This document shows positions 10,987 through 19,703 of a stretch of 33,269 nucleotides of DNA, one piece after another (positions within the stretch are counted from its first letter, which is position 1; each line of letters begins with the position of its first letter). Source of the stretch: Shewanella sp. Isolate11 (GTDB lineage Bacteria; Pseudomonadota; Gammaproteobacteria; Enterobacterales; Shewanellaceae). The notes below the pieces were generated by a model, which was not told where the DNA came from, did not search any database, and was given only the letters and a program-made list of their open reading frames with translations. Location: positions 937-34,205 of the forward strand of contig NZ_JAKEVF010000010.1 of the NCBI RefSeq assembly GCF_022398315.1, given 5' to 3'. Position numbers and translations under genes: made by a program.

Positions 10987-11007
10987 GTAGCTTTACGGAG
11001 TGATGAA

Positions 11008-11121
11008 ATGAAAGTTCGAGCTTCCGTGAAGAAGATCTGCCGTAACTGCAAGATCGTCAAGCGTAGCGGCGTTGTACGCGTTATCTGTGTTGAACCAAAA
11101 CACAAACAGCGTCAAGGCTAA
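11008..11121 (+). CDS. rpmJ: 50S ribosomal protein L36 (zinc-ribbon type)
   Basis: A 37-residue protein starting [19 protein letters not shown]. Cys11, Cys14, Cys27 and His32 form the zinc ribbon of the C-plus form of L36. It is one residue shorter than E. coli L36 because ICVEPKHK replaces ICSAEPKHK. ACGGAG at 10995-11000 precedes the ATG. It ends the spc operon and is followed by a hairpin. Confidence 0.97.
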   Translation: MKVRASVKKICRNCKIVKRSGVVRVICVEPKHKQRQG

Positions 11122-11126
11122 AAAAC

Positions 11127-11159
11127 TTTTGACCAGCTCATAAATTGAGCTGGTCAAAA
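11127..11159 (+). terminator. Hairpin between rpmJ and rpsM (weak terminator or processing site)
   Basis: TTTTGACCAGCTCA (11127-11140) and TGAGCTGGTCAAAA (11146-11159) form a perfect 14-pair stem with a five-base loop. The 3' side is followed by TATTATTT, not a clean T run, so termination may be partial and permit read-through into the alpha operon. It could instead be an RNase cleavage site. Confidence 0.6.
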
Positions 11160-11165
11160 TATTAT

Positions 11166-11194
11166 TTGCAAAATCGTCATCTGTCGAGTATCCT
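11166..11194 (+). promoter_or_regulatory. Alpha operon promoter
   Basis: TTGCAA (11166-11171) and TATCCT (11189-11194) are separated by 17 bases. The segment GAGTATCCT followed by a GGGCTTTTCA stretch resembles the E. coli alpha operon promoter and leader start as I remember it. Transcription would start near 11200, giving a leader of about 40 bases before rpsM. Confidence 0.7.
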
Positions 11195-11196
11195 AC

Positions 11197-11250
11197 CGGG
11201 CTTTTCACAGATGGCCTTTAACTTATGAGGAGTGCATAGTGGCCCGTATC
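11197..11250 (+). promoter_or_regulatory. S4-binding pseudoknot over the rpsM start (alpha operon leader)
   Basis: CGGGC (11197-11201) can pair with GCCCG (11242-11246), the first codons after the GTG start of rpsM, and so bury the Shine-Dalgarno TGAGGAG and the start in a folded domain. In E. coli, protein S4 binds such a pseudoknot to repress the alpha operon. The GTG start and flanking AGGAGTGCATAGTGGCCCGTA-like context are kept. S4 binding is inferred. Confidence 0.65.
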
Positions 11251-11595
11251 GCTGGCATTAACATTCCTGATCAGAAGCATACAGTCATTGCATTGACTGC
11301 AATCTATGGTATTGGACTAACTCGCGCACAACAAATTTGCGCAGCTACTTCAATTGCTGAAGATGCTAAGATCAAGGAATTGAGCGAAGCTCAAATAGAC
11401 ACACTACGCGAAGAAGTTGCTAAATACATTGTAGAAGGTGACTTGCGTCGTGAGATCTCTATGAACATCAAGCGTCTAATGGACCTTGGTTGTTATCGTG
11501 GTCTCCGCCACCGTCGTAGCCTGCCCCTTCGTGGGCAACGTACTAAGACCAATGCGCGTACGCGTAAGGGTCCACGTAAGCCAATTAGAAAGTAA
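11239..11595 (+). CDS. rpsM: 30S ribosomal protein S13
   Basis: A 118-residue S13, a head protein contacting L5 and tRNAs. It starts with GTG, as in E. coli, where this codon is part of the S4 regulatory structure. The family block [21 protein letters not shown] lies near residues 88-108, with the basic tail [17 protein letters not shown] at 11226-11232 is the ribosome binding site. Confidence 0.97.
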
Positions 11596-11612
11596 CGGGA
11601 AGGTAAACCAAT

Positions 11613-12005
11613 ATGGCTAAAGTTCCGTCACGTTCAACGCGCAAGCGCGTACGTAAACAGGTTGCTGATGGCATGGCTCATATCCATGCATCTTTCAACA
11701 ACACTATTATCACCATTACAGATCGTCAAGGTAATGCACTTTCTTGGGCAACTTCTGGTGGTTCAGGTTTCCGTGGTTCACGTAAATCTACCCCATTCGC
11801 TGCACAGGTAGCTGCTGAGCGCGCAGGTGTTGCAGCTCAGGACTACGGTGTTAAAAACCTTGAAGTTTTCGTGAAGGGTCCAGGTCCAGGACGTGAGTCA
11901 GCTATTCGAGCGCTGAACGCGGTTGGTTACAAAATAACCAACATTACCGATGTGACGCCGATCCCTCATAATGGTTGTCGTCCTCCTAAGAAACGTCGCG
12001 TTTAA
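11613..12005 (+). CDS. rpsK: 30S ribosomal protein S11
   Basis: A 130-residue S11, a platform protein near the mRNA exit. The conserved [17 protein letters not shown] block (near residues 87-103) and the terminal [13 protein letters not shown] tail identify it. It starts 17 bases after rpsM, with GGGAAGG before the ATG. Confidence 0.98.
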
Positions 12006-12041
12006 TCGCCCCGTTTTTAATAGGATAGTTGGAGAAAGAAC

Positions 12042-12662
12042 ATGGCAAGATACTTGGGTCCAAAGCTCAAGCTCAGCCGCCGAGAAGGTACTGACCTTTT
12101 CTTAAAAAGCGGTGTGAGAGCAATTGATTCGAAGTGTAAGCTTGAAGCTGCACCTGGACAACACGGCGCTCGTAAAGCACGTTTGTCTGAGTACGGCGTT
12201 CAATTACGCGAAAAACAAAAAGTTCGTCGTACTTATGGTGTGCTTGAAAAGCAATTCCGTAACTACTACAAAGACGCTGCACGTCTAAAAGGTAACACTG
12301 GTGAAAACCTACTTACTCTTTTAGAGACTCGTTTAGATAACGTTGTATACCGTATGGGTTTTGGTGCTACTCGTGCAGAAGCACGTCAGCTAGTAAGCCA
12401 CAAATCTATTATGGTTAACGGCCGCGTTGTTAACATTCCATCATTCAAAGTGTCTGCGAATGATGTAATTAGCGTTCGTGAGAAGTCTCAAAAGCAAGCT
12501 CGTATTAAAGCTGCTTTAGAAGTTGCGTCTCAACGCGAAAAGCCAACATGGGTTGAAGTAGATAGCGCTAAAATGGAAGGTGCTTTCAAGCGTCTACCAG
12601 AACGTAGCGATTTATCTGCGGAAATTAACGAACAGCTGATCGTCGAGCTTTACTCTAAGTAA
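12042..12662 (+). CDS. rpsD: 30S ribosomal protein S4 (alpha operon regulator)
   Basis: A 206-residue S4, the zinc-free form with the start [16 protein letters not shown]. The S4 RNA-binding domain spans about residues 95-160 with the block [20 protein letters not shown]4 begins 30S assembly on the 5' domain of 16S rRNA and, in E. coli, represses this operon through the leader pseudoknot; a matching leader lies at 11197-11250. TTGGAG precedes the ATG. Confidence 0.98.
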   Translation: MARYLGPKLKLSRREGTDLFLKSGVRAIDSKCKLEAAPGQHGARKARLSEYGVQLREKQKVRRTYGVLEKQFRNYYKDAARLKGNTGENLLTLLETRLDNVVYRMGFGATRAEARQLVSHKSIMVNGRVVNIPSFKVSANDVISVREKSQKQARIKAALEVASQREKPTWVEVDSAKMEGAFKRLPERSDLSAEINEQLIVELYSK

Positions 12663-12686
12663 AGCTAATAAACAAGAGAGGACACA

Positions 12687-13676
12687 ATGCAGGGTTCTGT
12701 TACAGAATTTCTTAAACCGCGTCTCGTTGATATCGAGCAGGTTAACCCAACACGTGCCAAGGTTACACTCGAACCGCTTGAGCGTGGTTTTGGTCATACT
12801 TTAGGTAACGCGTTGCGTCGTATCCTATTGTCGTCTATGCCCGGCTGCGCGGTTACCGAAGTCGAGATTGATGGTGTACTGCACGAATACAGTAGCAAGG
12901 AAGGCGTACAAGAGGATATCCTAGAAATCTTGCTTAACCTTAAAGGTTTAGCAGTGGTTGTCGAGGGTAAAGACGAGGCTATGCTTACATTAAGCAAGTC
13001 AGGCGCAGGCCCTGTTACCGCAGCAGATATCACGCACGATGGTGATGTTACTATTATGAATCCTGATCATGTTATCTGTCATCTGACGGGTAATAATGAC
13101 ATTAGCATGCGCATCCGCGTTGAGCGTGGTCGTGGTTATGTTCCAGCTTCTGCTAGAGCACAAACCGAAGACGACGATCGCCCAATTGGTCGCCTGTTAG
13201 TGGATTCATCTTTCTCACCTGTCGCGCGTATTGCTTACAATGTTGAAGCAGCACGTGTTGAACAGCGTACTGACTTAGACAAACTCGTTATCGATATGAC
13301 CACTAACGGTACTATCGATCCTGAGGAAGCAATTCGTCGTTCTGCGACAATTCTAGCCGAACAGCTAGATGCGTTCGTTGAACTACGTGATGTCACTGAG
13401 CCAGAACAGAAAGAAGAGAAACCAGAGTTCGATCCAATTCTGTTGCGTCCTGTCGACGATCTAGAGCTAACTGTACGTTCGGCTAACTGTTTGAAAGCCG
13501 AAGCGATTCATTACATCGGAGATCTGGTACAGCGTACTGAGGTTGAGCTACTTAAAACTCCTAACTTAGGTAAGAAATCTCTTACTGAAATTAAGGATGT
13601 GTTGGCTTCTCGTGGACTTTCATTAGGTATGCGTCTAGAAAACTGGCCTCCAGCTAGTTTAGCAGACGACCTATAA
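12687..13676 (+). CDS. rpoA: RNA polymerase alpha subunit
   Basis: A 329-residue alpha subunit, the usual length. Residues 1-235 form the dimerisation and assembly domain ([22 protein letters not shown] near 32-53); an acidic linker with [11 protein letters not shown] follows; residues 250-329 form the C-terminal domain that contacts UP elements and activators, including [24 protein letters not shown] lies before the ATG. Placed between rpsD and rplQ as in E. coli. Confidence 0.98.
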   Translation: MQGSVTEFLKPRLVDIEQVNPTRAKVTLEPLERGFGHTLGNALRRILLSSMPGCAVTEVEIDGVLHEYSSKEGVQEDILEILLNLKGLAVVVEGKDEAMLTLSKSGAGPVTAADITHDGDVTIMNPDHVICHLTGNNDISMRIRVERGRGYVPASARAQTEDDDRPIGRLLVDSSFSPVARIAYNVEAARVEQRTDLDKLVIDMTTNGTIDPEEAIRRSATILAEQLDAFVELRDVTEPEQKEEKPEFDPILLRPVDDLELTVRSANCLKAEAIHYIGDLVQRTEVELLKTPNLGKKSLTEIKDVLASRGLSLGMRLENWPPASLADDL

Positions 13677-13715
13677 GTCCTAGTTTGTACAGATTTAGGT
13701 AATAAGGATTAGGTC

Positions 13716-14108
13716 ATGCGCCATCGTAAGAGTGGTCGTCAACTAAACCGTAACAGCAGTCATCGTCAAGCTATGTTCCGTAACATGGCAAGCTCTTTAG
13801 TCCGTCACGAAGTGATCAAGACTACTGTTGCTAAAGCGAAAGAACTGCGTCGCGTAGTTGAACCTCTAATAACACTTGCTAAGAGTGATAGCGTTGCAAA
13901 TCGTCGTTTGGCGTTTGCTCGTACTCGCGACGCTGAAGTCGTTGGTAAGTTATTTAATGAATTGGGTCCACGCTACCAGGAACGTCCTGGTGGATATACC
14001 CGTATCCTTAAGTGCGGTCTACGTACTGGTGATAAAGCGCCTATGGCGTATATTGAACTAGTAGGTCGTCCAGAAGCTGCTGAAGCTGTTGAAGAAGCTG
14101 CTGAGTAA
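13716..14108 (+). CDS. rplQ: 50S ribosomal protein L17
   Basis: A 130-residue L17 starting [20 protein letters not shown], the family signature. It contacts domain III of 23S rRNA near the tunnel exit. The C-terminus is an acidic, alanine-rich tail ([11 protein letters not shown]). TAAGGAT precedes the ATG. It is the last gene of the alpha operon; a strong terminator begins 18 bases later. Confidence 0.98.
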   Translation: MRHRKSGRQLNRNSSHRQAMFRNMASSLVRHEVIKTTVAKAKELRRVVEPLITLAKSDSVANRRLAFARTRDAEVVGKLFNELGPRYQERPGGYTRILKCGLRTGDKAPMAYIELVGRPEAAEAVEEAAE

Positions 14109-14125
14109 CACTGGGATTCATTGTT

Positions 14126-14156
14126 AAAAAGCCGGGCTTGTAGCCCGGCTTTTTTA
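14126..14156 (+). terminator. Terminator of the alpha operon
   Basis: GCCGGGC (14131-14137) and GCCCGGC (14143-14149) form a GC-rich stem with a TTGTA loop, followed by six T. The five A before the stem extend the pairing. It marks the end of the ribosomal protein superoperon. Confidence 0.95.
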
Positions 14157-14320
14157 TGTCTTAAATTTACCACTACCATATTGGCTAATTTTTAGTGCTT
14201 TTTTAGTATAAAAGGCATCAGATTCAATTTGTGGCTGATTTATCTTCAATTCTCGACTTAAAACCCCCTTTTATTTAGTTTGCAAGTGTTAGTTATTACG
14301 ACACATTTCATCCATTTTAT

Positions 14321-14363
14321 TTGCTTGAGTTTTAGTCAGCTAACGTTAATATAATGTTAATAT
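14321..14363 (+). promoter_or_regulatory. Candidate promoter with direct repeat before the EIIC-EAL gene
   Basis: The stretch 14157-14383 has no gene and is AT-rich. TATAAT occurs at 14350-14355; the nearest -35-like TTGAGT (14325-14330) is at an unfavourable 19 bases. GTTAATAT is repeated at 14345-14352 and 14356-14363, one helical turn apart and overlapping the -10, so it could be an operator. No regulator can be assigned. Confidence 0.35.
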
Positions 14364-14383
14364 TTTTTGTGCGGTAGAATGTA

Positions 14384-16444
14384 TTGTTGACGTTTTTATA
14401 TAGAGGAGGAGGTTGGTTTAAACCGCTAACTCGACTCAATCAAACTCCTTTAATTATGTCGATGCGTGAAGGCTTTATTGCCCTGATCCCTTTTTTCGTT
14501 ATTTCCGCTATTGCCTATATGTTGTTAGGTATGTTACCAATTCTGCCAGATTTTGCTGCTAAGCCCTTCATGGCTCAAATGTTGAATCAAAGCCATCATC
14601 TTATTTTGGCTATATCGCCGTTAGCCGTTGTTATATCTTTAAGTTTTCATTTATCAAAAAATCTGCGTGCTAATACTATTGTGGGCAGTATTCTCGCATC
14701 CCTATGTTTCATGACACACAGCAACTACTTAGTTAGTATCGGTGATTCCTTTGCGCTAAATACAGCTTGGCCAAATTTCTACTCTATTTTTATCCCGTTG
14801 ATTACGCCTTATCTGGTCCGTTATTTCAGTAAACGAACTTGGTTGCATTTAGTTAAGCAGCCTGTGATAAGTCCATTTTTACAAAAACACTTAAATTTAA
14901 TCCTGCCATTTTTCTTGGTGTATTTAACCTTGTACTTGATTTTACCTGTGGTTGAAATGGCCGTAGGGGGAATAACGCACGGCTTGCTTAACTGGTTAGT
15001 TGGCTTATCTGTTGGTGTACAAGGTTTCGTGCGTATGCTGTTGATCCACGGATTGTGGTTTTTGGGTATTCATGGCGACAATACATATACGAGTCTGTTC
15101 TCTGATAGTTTGATGCAACAGCCGTTTATTGCTGGGATCTCATTTCGATCTTTTTATAATACCTTTGTGATCATAGGTGGCTCCGGCTGTTTATTGTCTT
15201 TGGTCATTGCCATTTTTATTTGTCGTTCTCCACAAGAATTAGCTCAGGCGAGAGTTTCTCTGCCATTTAATCTTTTTAATTTTAGTGAGTTGATCGTCTA
15301 TGCCTTACCTGTTGTTTTCAATCCCGTATATTTAATTCCTTTTCTCTTGGTGCCGATGTCCAATTTTTTGTTGTCTTACTGGGTGCTGAGCAGCGATGTT
15401 TTCCTGTTGGGTGATCAAGAGTTATCTTGGATGACACCGGTATTAATTAATGCGTGGTTAATTAGTAAGAGTATCAATGTGGTGGCTTATCAAGCGCTAT
15501 TGATAGCGCTGAATGTGATGATCTATATTCCTTTTGTGCTGCTTTCTAAGCAGATGCATGATTGTGTTAACCCTATCGAAAGGCTGACCAAGAAGTTTAA
15601 GCTTGCAGATATCCATCAATTGGATGCGGAAGCCCGTTTTAGTTCTGAACTCAGAGACTCTCATGTTAATAGCGCTGAGCTACATGTCACTTTGAGTCAA
15701 ATCGATGCAGGTCAGTTAGTTCTCTACTACCAACCTAAAGTCGATACTACAAAACGTGAAGTGGTTGGCTTTGAAGCTTTATTAAGGTTAAAAACTGCCG
15801 ATGGTTTGGTTCAAGGGCCGTGGTTTATAGAGATATTAGAGCGAAACAACTTAGTTCCTATGGTTGATGCTTGGGTGATACGCCAAGTTAAACGTGATCT
15901 ATTGTTAGTTGCAGAGCAGGGCTCATTTCCTAAGATATCGATTAATCTTCACCCTATGTCGCTACAGGATGACCGCTTAGTAACACGGTTGGCAGAACTA
16001 AATCGTGAATTTCCTAAGCAGCTACAAATTGAGTTACTTGAATCTGCATTTATCGATCAACGAGATCGAGCAAGTACCAATTTGAGCTTATTACAGCAGC
16101 AAGGGGTAAGTGTTGCGATTGACGATTTTGGTCGAGGATTTTCTAATCTATCTCGTTTGATCCAGCTGGCTCCGCAAGATATCAAATTGGATCGTTCAAT
16201 GCTGCTGGCAACTGATACTGCAGAAGGTTTATTGCTTTACAAGCACATGGCTGCATTATGCCGTTCGTTGGGTTATCAGCTTGTCGCTGAAGGGGTTGAA
16301 ACTGCACAACAGTTAGCCTTAGTCCATGAATTAGGTGTCAATTGTATTCAAGGTTGGTTTTTCGCTGAAGCTATGCCTTTGCGTCAGGCTATGGCCTATC
16401 AATTACCTGAAACTTCCTATTTTGAATCATTAAAGCGTGCTTAA
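14384..16444 (+). CDS. Membrane c-di-GMP phosphodiesterase: PTS EIIC-like domain fused to EAL
   Basis: Up to 686 residues. Residues ~25-385 are very hydrophobic with multiple membrane segments and resemble the lactose/cellobiose-type PTS permease domain (EIIC), including GLWFLGIHGDNTY, the GIHG substrate-site motif of that family. Residues ~430-680 are an EAL domain that hydrolyses c-di-GMP. Its active-site residues look intact: FEALLR (Glu464), SINLHP, ELLES, the Asp-Asp pair of DDFGRGFSNL (580-581), the lysine of IKLDR, AEGVET and QGWFF. No EIIA or EIIB domain or neighbour is present, so the permease part is more likely a sugar sensor or orphan transporter than a full PTS. The start is unsure: TTG at 14384 has no good Shine-Dalgarno, ATG at 14456 also lacks one, and the AGGAGGAGG at 14403 has no in-frame start after it. 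Confidence 0.85.
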   Translation: MLTFLYRGGGWFKPLTRLNQTPLIMSMREGFIALIPFFVISAIAYMLLGMLPILPDFAAKPFMAQMLNQSHHLILAISPLAVVISLSFHLSKNLRANTIVGSILASLCFMTHSNYLVSIGDSFALNTAWPNFYSIFIPLITPYLVRYFSKRTWLHLVKQPVISPFLQKHLNLILPFFLVYLTLYLILPVVEMAVGGITHGLLNWLVGLSVGVQGFVRMLLIHGLWFLGIHGDNTYTSLFSDSLMQQPFIAGISFRSFYNTFVIIGGSGCLLSLVIAIFICRSPQELAQARVSLPFNLFNFSELIVYALPVVFNPVYLIPFLLVPMSNFLLSYWVLSSDVFLLGDQELSWMTPVLINAWLISKSINVVAYQALLIALNVMIYIPFVLLSKQMHDCVNPIERLTKKFKLADIHQLDAEARFSSELRDSHVNSAELHVTLSQIDAGQLVLYYQPKVDTTKREVVGFEALLRLKTADGLVQGPWFIEILERNNLVPMVDAWVIRQVKRDLLLVAEQGSFPKISINLHPMSLQDDRLVTRLAELNREFPKQLQIELLESAFIDQRDRASTNLSLLQQQGVSVAIDDFGRGFSNLSRLIQLAPQDIKLDRSMLLATDTAEGLLLYKHMAALCRSLGYQLVAEGVETAQQLALVHELGVNCIQGWFFAEAMPLRQAMAYQLPETSYFESLKRA

Positions 16445-16557
16445 ATTGCGCTGTCGATTGCTAGAACTTAGTGCTATCAGTAGAATCATAAAATATTATG
16501 CTAGTTCAATCATGAAGTTGTTGTTTGTGATTTTCAGTCGCAAAATTTGGTGAATAG

Positions 16558-17082
16558 ATGAAAGTTGTAGTGGATTATTCGAGGCTTATTTTATTTGTCT
16601 GCGGTGTACTGTTAGGTGTCCAAGTGCCGGCTTTTGTCGATCAATATGGCCAACGACTTCAGGCTCATACTCTAGAAGCCAAGCAAAACTTGTCTGAATT
16701 TCAGCGCGATGCAGATCGTTTTTTTGGTGGTGATATTAATAAGCTTATTGCTCATTATCGGCAAAATCCCGATCAAGTTATTAATGCTGGAGGTGACAGT
16801 ATCAAGGCAATTTATAATCGATACCAGTTATTAGCTGAGGCTTTGGGGCAATTTAATCAAAACGATTATAGTGGCTTTAAGCAGGTTGCCTTTAATCCTC
16901 TGGCTGAGATTAGGGATGAAGTTTGGCAGCACTTTAGTCATAGTATATTGCTAGATAGCCGAGCAATCACTATAGGTCTGCTATTTGGTTTATTGTTTTC
17001 CCTATTTTGTGAGTGTTGCTTTGTGGTTTGTGGCTTCACCTGCCGTAAGCTTTATCATCGCCTCATTGAGCAGCGCAATTAA
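16558..17082 (+). CDS. DUF2937 family membrane protein
   Basis: A 174-residue protein of unknown function that I recognise as the DUF2937 family from GVLLGVQVPAFVDQYGQR near the start and the DADRFFGGDINKLIAHYR segment. One membrane helix lies near residues 9-27 and another near 138-160, with a mainly helical, probably periplasmic middle of about 110 residues. A cysteine cluster (CECCFVVCGFTC) sits in and after the second helix. It follows the EIIC-EAL gene by 113 bases on the same strand. No terminator is seen between them, so co-transcription is possible. No catalytic motif is visible. Confidence 0.7.
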   Translation: MKVVVDYSRLILFVCGVLLGVQVPAFVDQYGQRLQAHTLEAKQNLSEFQRDADRFFGGDINKLIAHYRQNPDQVINAGGDSIKAIYNRYQLLAEALGQFNQNDYSGFKQVAFNPLAEIRDEVWQHFSHSILLDSRAITIGLLFGLLFSLFCECCFVVCGFTCRKLYHRLIEQRN

Positions 17083-17143
17083 TCTGTGTCAGCTTATCGG
17101 CTGTACTACACTTTTACTCATTTCATTATTTAGGAGTTACCTG

Positions 17144-17617
17144 ATGATCAAACAAGGACAGAAGCTACCAGCGGCAACCTTAAGCGAATTAACTAAAGAG
17201 GGTATGGTTAATCACGATATACAGGCTTTATTTGCCAATAAAAAAGCGGTGTTATTTGCTGTGCCGGGGGCATTTACTCCAACTTGTTCTAACGCTCATC
17301 TTCCGGGGTTTGTGGTTATGGCTGACCAGTTTAAAGCTAAGGGTGTCGATATCATTGCCTGTGTTTCAGTTAATGACGCCTTTGTTATGCAAGCCTGGGG
17401 TGAGGCGCAAAACGCTTCTGAGTTGATGATGTTAGCCGATGGCGATGCCAGTTTTACCAAGGCGCTAGGATTAGAGATGGATACCGCAGCTTTCGGTGGG
17501 ATCCGGTCGCAGCGTTATGCGATGGTGATTGAAGATGGCGTTGTGACTCTGTTAAACGTCGAGGAGCCTAAAAGTTTTGAGGTGAGTAAGGCGGAAACTG
17601 TCCTCGCTGCTTTATAA
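17144..17617 (+). CDS. Prx5-like peroxiredoxin
   Basis: A 157-residue thiol peroxidase of the Prx5 family that reduces hydrogen peroxide and organic hydroperoxides in the cytoplasm. The active site is PGAFTPTCSNAHLPGF, with peroxidatic Cys48 and the supporting Thr45 and Pro41; the arginine of GIRSQRYAMVI is the usual third catalytic residue. Cys72 is the only other cysteine and there is no C-terminal resolving cysteine, so recycling probably uses glutathione/glutaredoxin or another thiol. The ATG at 17144 is chosen because TAGGAG (17131-17136) precedes it; an open frame extends upstream into the DUF2937 gene but lacks homology. The gene lies 61 bases after the DUF2937 gene. Confidence 0.92.
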   Translation: MIKQGQKLPAATLSELTKEGMVNHDIQALFANKKAVLFAVPGAFTPTCSNAHLPGFVVMADQFKAKGVDIIACVSVNDAFVMQAWGEAQNASELMMLADGDASFTKALGLEMDTAAFGGIRSQRYAMVIEDGVVTLLNVEEPKSFEVSKAETVLAAL

Positions 17618-17623
17618 ATGCTG

Positions 17624-17648
17624 GGCATCTTTGCTACGCACAGATGCC
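17624..17648. terminator. Weak bidirectional hairpin between peroxiredoxin and MCP genes
   Basis: GGCATCT (17624-17630) pairs with AGATGCC (17642-17648), and TG/CA adds inner pairs after one mismatch. It lies between two convergent genes and runs into the last codons of the MCP gene. There is no T run, so it is a poor intrinsic terminator. Confidence 0.35.
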
Positions 17649-19571
17649 TAAACTGGTTTCGATATCGGCTACGCTCTGAGCCACTTCGCTGGCGATCACT
17701 TCACTTTGCTGTACTGAATGCAATGCATGTTGCTTAAGCTCATCCATTGCATTTGTGAGTGCATTGAGGTGATTCACTTGATTGGCACTGTAGTGAGTCC
17801 CCTGATTGGCGGTGTCGTTCATTTGTTGTGCTTGTTGTTGCACAGTTTGCGTCGCCTGCCATAACGCTTGGGCTCCTTTTGCCTGTTTTAGACTGGCGTC
17901 TTCAATACCTACGACACTCGTTTCAAGCTGTTGGTTAGCGCTAGTTAACCGGTTCAGAATAGTTAGGATCTCTTGTAGCGATACTTGAGTGCGTTGAGAT
18001 AAATTGCGCACCTCATCGGCGACAACGGCAAAACCTCGGCCTTGTTCTCCTGCTCGGGCTGCTTCTATCGCCGCATTTAATGCCAACAAGTTTGTTTGTT
18101 CGGCGATATTACCAATCACATCAATAATCGTTGATACATCATTCACCGAGCTGTTTAGGCTGCCAAGTGATTGATGGCAATGCCCGATGGCTTGTTGAGT
18201 CTCATCGGCTGCAGCCATAACGGCTTTGACCTCGTCTTGACTCGATAGCATCTGCCGATGAGTCTGTTGTGCACTTTGTTCTATTAGGCTTGAGAGCTCG
18301 CTGACCTCTTGTGCTATTGAGCGCATCTGTTCTGTTTGCCCCTGTGCATTGCCCACAATATTGAGTGTAGTTTCCGTTTCTCGAGCCAGGTTTGAAATCC
18401 GCGCCACTAACTGTGATAGTGAGGCTGAGATGGTAGTGATTTTAACTTTTTGTGCCTGTTCTTCGGCTTCAAACCTATTCAAAAGTTGATTGAAGTGACC
18501 TGCTATTTGTCCCGTTTCGCAGCGGCGCTGTATGGCTAAATGTTGGCGCTCATTGGATCCACTTAGACGCATAAAAGCGACATTTAGCTGTTTGAGGGGT
18601 TTGACAACTCTATGGTGCTGCAACAGCAGGAAGCCCAAGGCAAATAGGGCGAGCAGAGACACGACACTGGCAAGAATGAGCTGTAACTGCTGTTTAAGAT
18701 GATTGCTTTGCTCTTGCTGGGTTTGACCAAGTTTAAGCAGTAGTTGTTCTATACTTGAAATGGCTGAAATCATTGCATTGCGAGCCTGTTTATTGGCCAG
18801 CAGCTGTGATTCGCTATTATCCATCTCCTTGCTATAGCGCTGGCTCAATGACAGTAGCTCGTTATAGTAAAACTCACCGATTTCAGTTTGCTCTTGCTCG
18901 CCATCACCTAAGGCAAATTCATCTGGTTCTTGTGCCTCATAGATACCCAGTAAAGGTAATTGCGATAGCTTGTTATGCCAATGATTTAGCTGTTCTAGGG
19001 TGGTGGTTAGTATAGATTGCAGACGCTGATCTTTATCGATTAAGTAGCTTTCGGTCAGCTGGGATAGATGGTAAATCAGCGGAGGTAACTCTTGTGTCAG
19101 GCTTAAATATTGTTTGGCTAACTGCGGATTGAGCTCGAGTCCTTTACTGGCATATTGAGCCAAATGTTCATTGTCAGCCAACATCTCTGTTTCCGCATGC
19201 ACTAATAATTGTCGCGGATTTCCAGCTAACTTGCCTGCCGCTCTAAATTGGCTATCTAATGCAATAATAAATTCATTAATAGTACTGACTAAACTAAGGG
19301 CATCTTGATGAGATAGGCTGCGAATATCATCTGTGATGCTATGCAGTTGTTGTTTGCTATTATCCAGAAGTTGCGCATCACCTGTCGTCAAGTAGCCTTC
19401 GAGTTGGCGGCGAACCTCAATCAAAAAACGTTGTTGTACGTCATTAAGCAGTTGGCTTTGTGTTTCTATTTTAATCCGTTGCTGTCCGCTCCAGACCACA
19501 ACGGTCGCTAATAGGCCGGCAAGCAGTAGTAAGGTTGCAGATGTCCAAATAGAAAGCGTCGAGATTTTCAT
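17634..19571 (-). CDS. Methyl-accepting chemotaxis protein
   Basis: A 645-residue membrane chemoreceptor. A membrane helix at residues ~10-28 is followed by a large periplasmic region (~30-295, predicted mainly helical, no family recognised), a second helix (~297-317), a HAMP-like linker from ~320 and a cytoplasmic signalling domain. The hairpin tip that binds CheA and CheW is clear: [20 protein letters not shown] (488-507) then [17 protein letters not shown]. It ends SLGICA, without the NWETF-type pentapeptide used to tether CheR and CheB. The ligand is unknown. The start has no strong Shine-Dalgarno. No che gene is near; it is convergent to the peroxiredoxin gene. Confidence 0.93.
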   Translation of the reverse strand: MKISTLSIWTSATLLLLAGLLATVVVWSGQQRIKIETQSQLLNDVQQRFLIEVRRQLEGYLTTGDAQLLDNSKQQLHSITDDIRSLSHQDALSLVSTINEFIIALDSQFRAAGKLAGNPRQLLVHAETEMLADNEHLAQYASKGLELNPQLAKQYLSLTQELPPLIYHLSQLTESYLIDKDQRLQSILTTTLEQLNHWHNKLSQLPLLGIYEAQEPDEFALGDGEQEQTEIGEFYYNELLSLSQRYSKEMDNSESQLLANKQARNAMISAISSIEQLLLKLGQTQQEQSNHLKQQLQLILASVVSLLALFALGFLLLQHHRVVKPLKQLNVAFMRLSGSNERQHLAIQRRCETGQIAGHFNQLLNRFEAEEQAQKVKITTISASLSQLVARISNLARETETTLNIVGNAQGQTEQMRSIAQEVSELSSLIEQSAQQTHRQMLSSQDEVKAVMAAADETQQAIGHCHQSLGSLNSSVNDVSTIIDVIGNIAEQTNLLALNAAIEAARAGEQGRGFAVVADEVRNLSQRTQVSLQEILTILNRLTSANQQLETSVVGIEDASLKQAKGAQALWQATQTVQQQAQQMNDTANQGTHYSANQVNHLNALTNAMDELKQHALHSVQQSEVIASEVAQSVADIETSLGICA

Positions 19572-19703
19572 TTTTCATCGTTAAGAGATATTTTGCGCCA
19601 GAATATGACGTAAACATGACAGCTTGATGACATCCACTTTGAAAGACGATGATTCTGAATGAGTAATTCTGAGGTACAGACGTGTGATGTATAGGTCGCT
19701 AAC

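Noticed and set aside
16985..17143. Extended peroxiredoxin frame overlapping the DUF2937 gene
   Set aside because: The 53 added residues are an out-of-frame reading of the DUF2937 gene and intergenic DNA; the ATG at 17144 follows TAGGAG and fits the Prx5 length.
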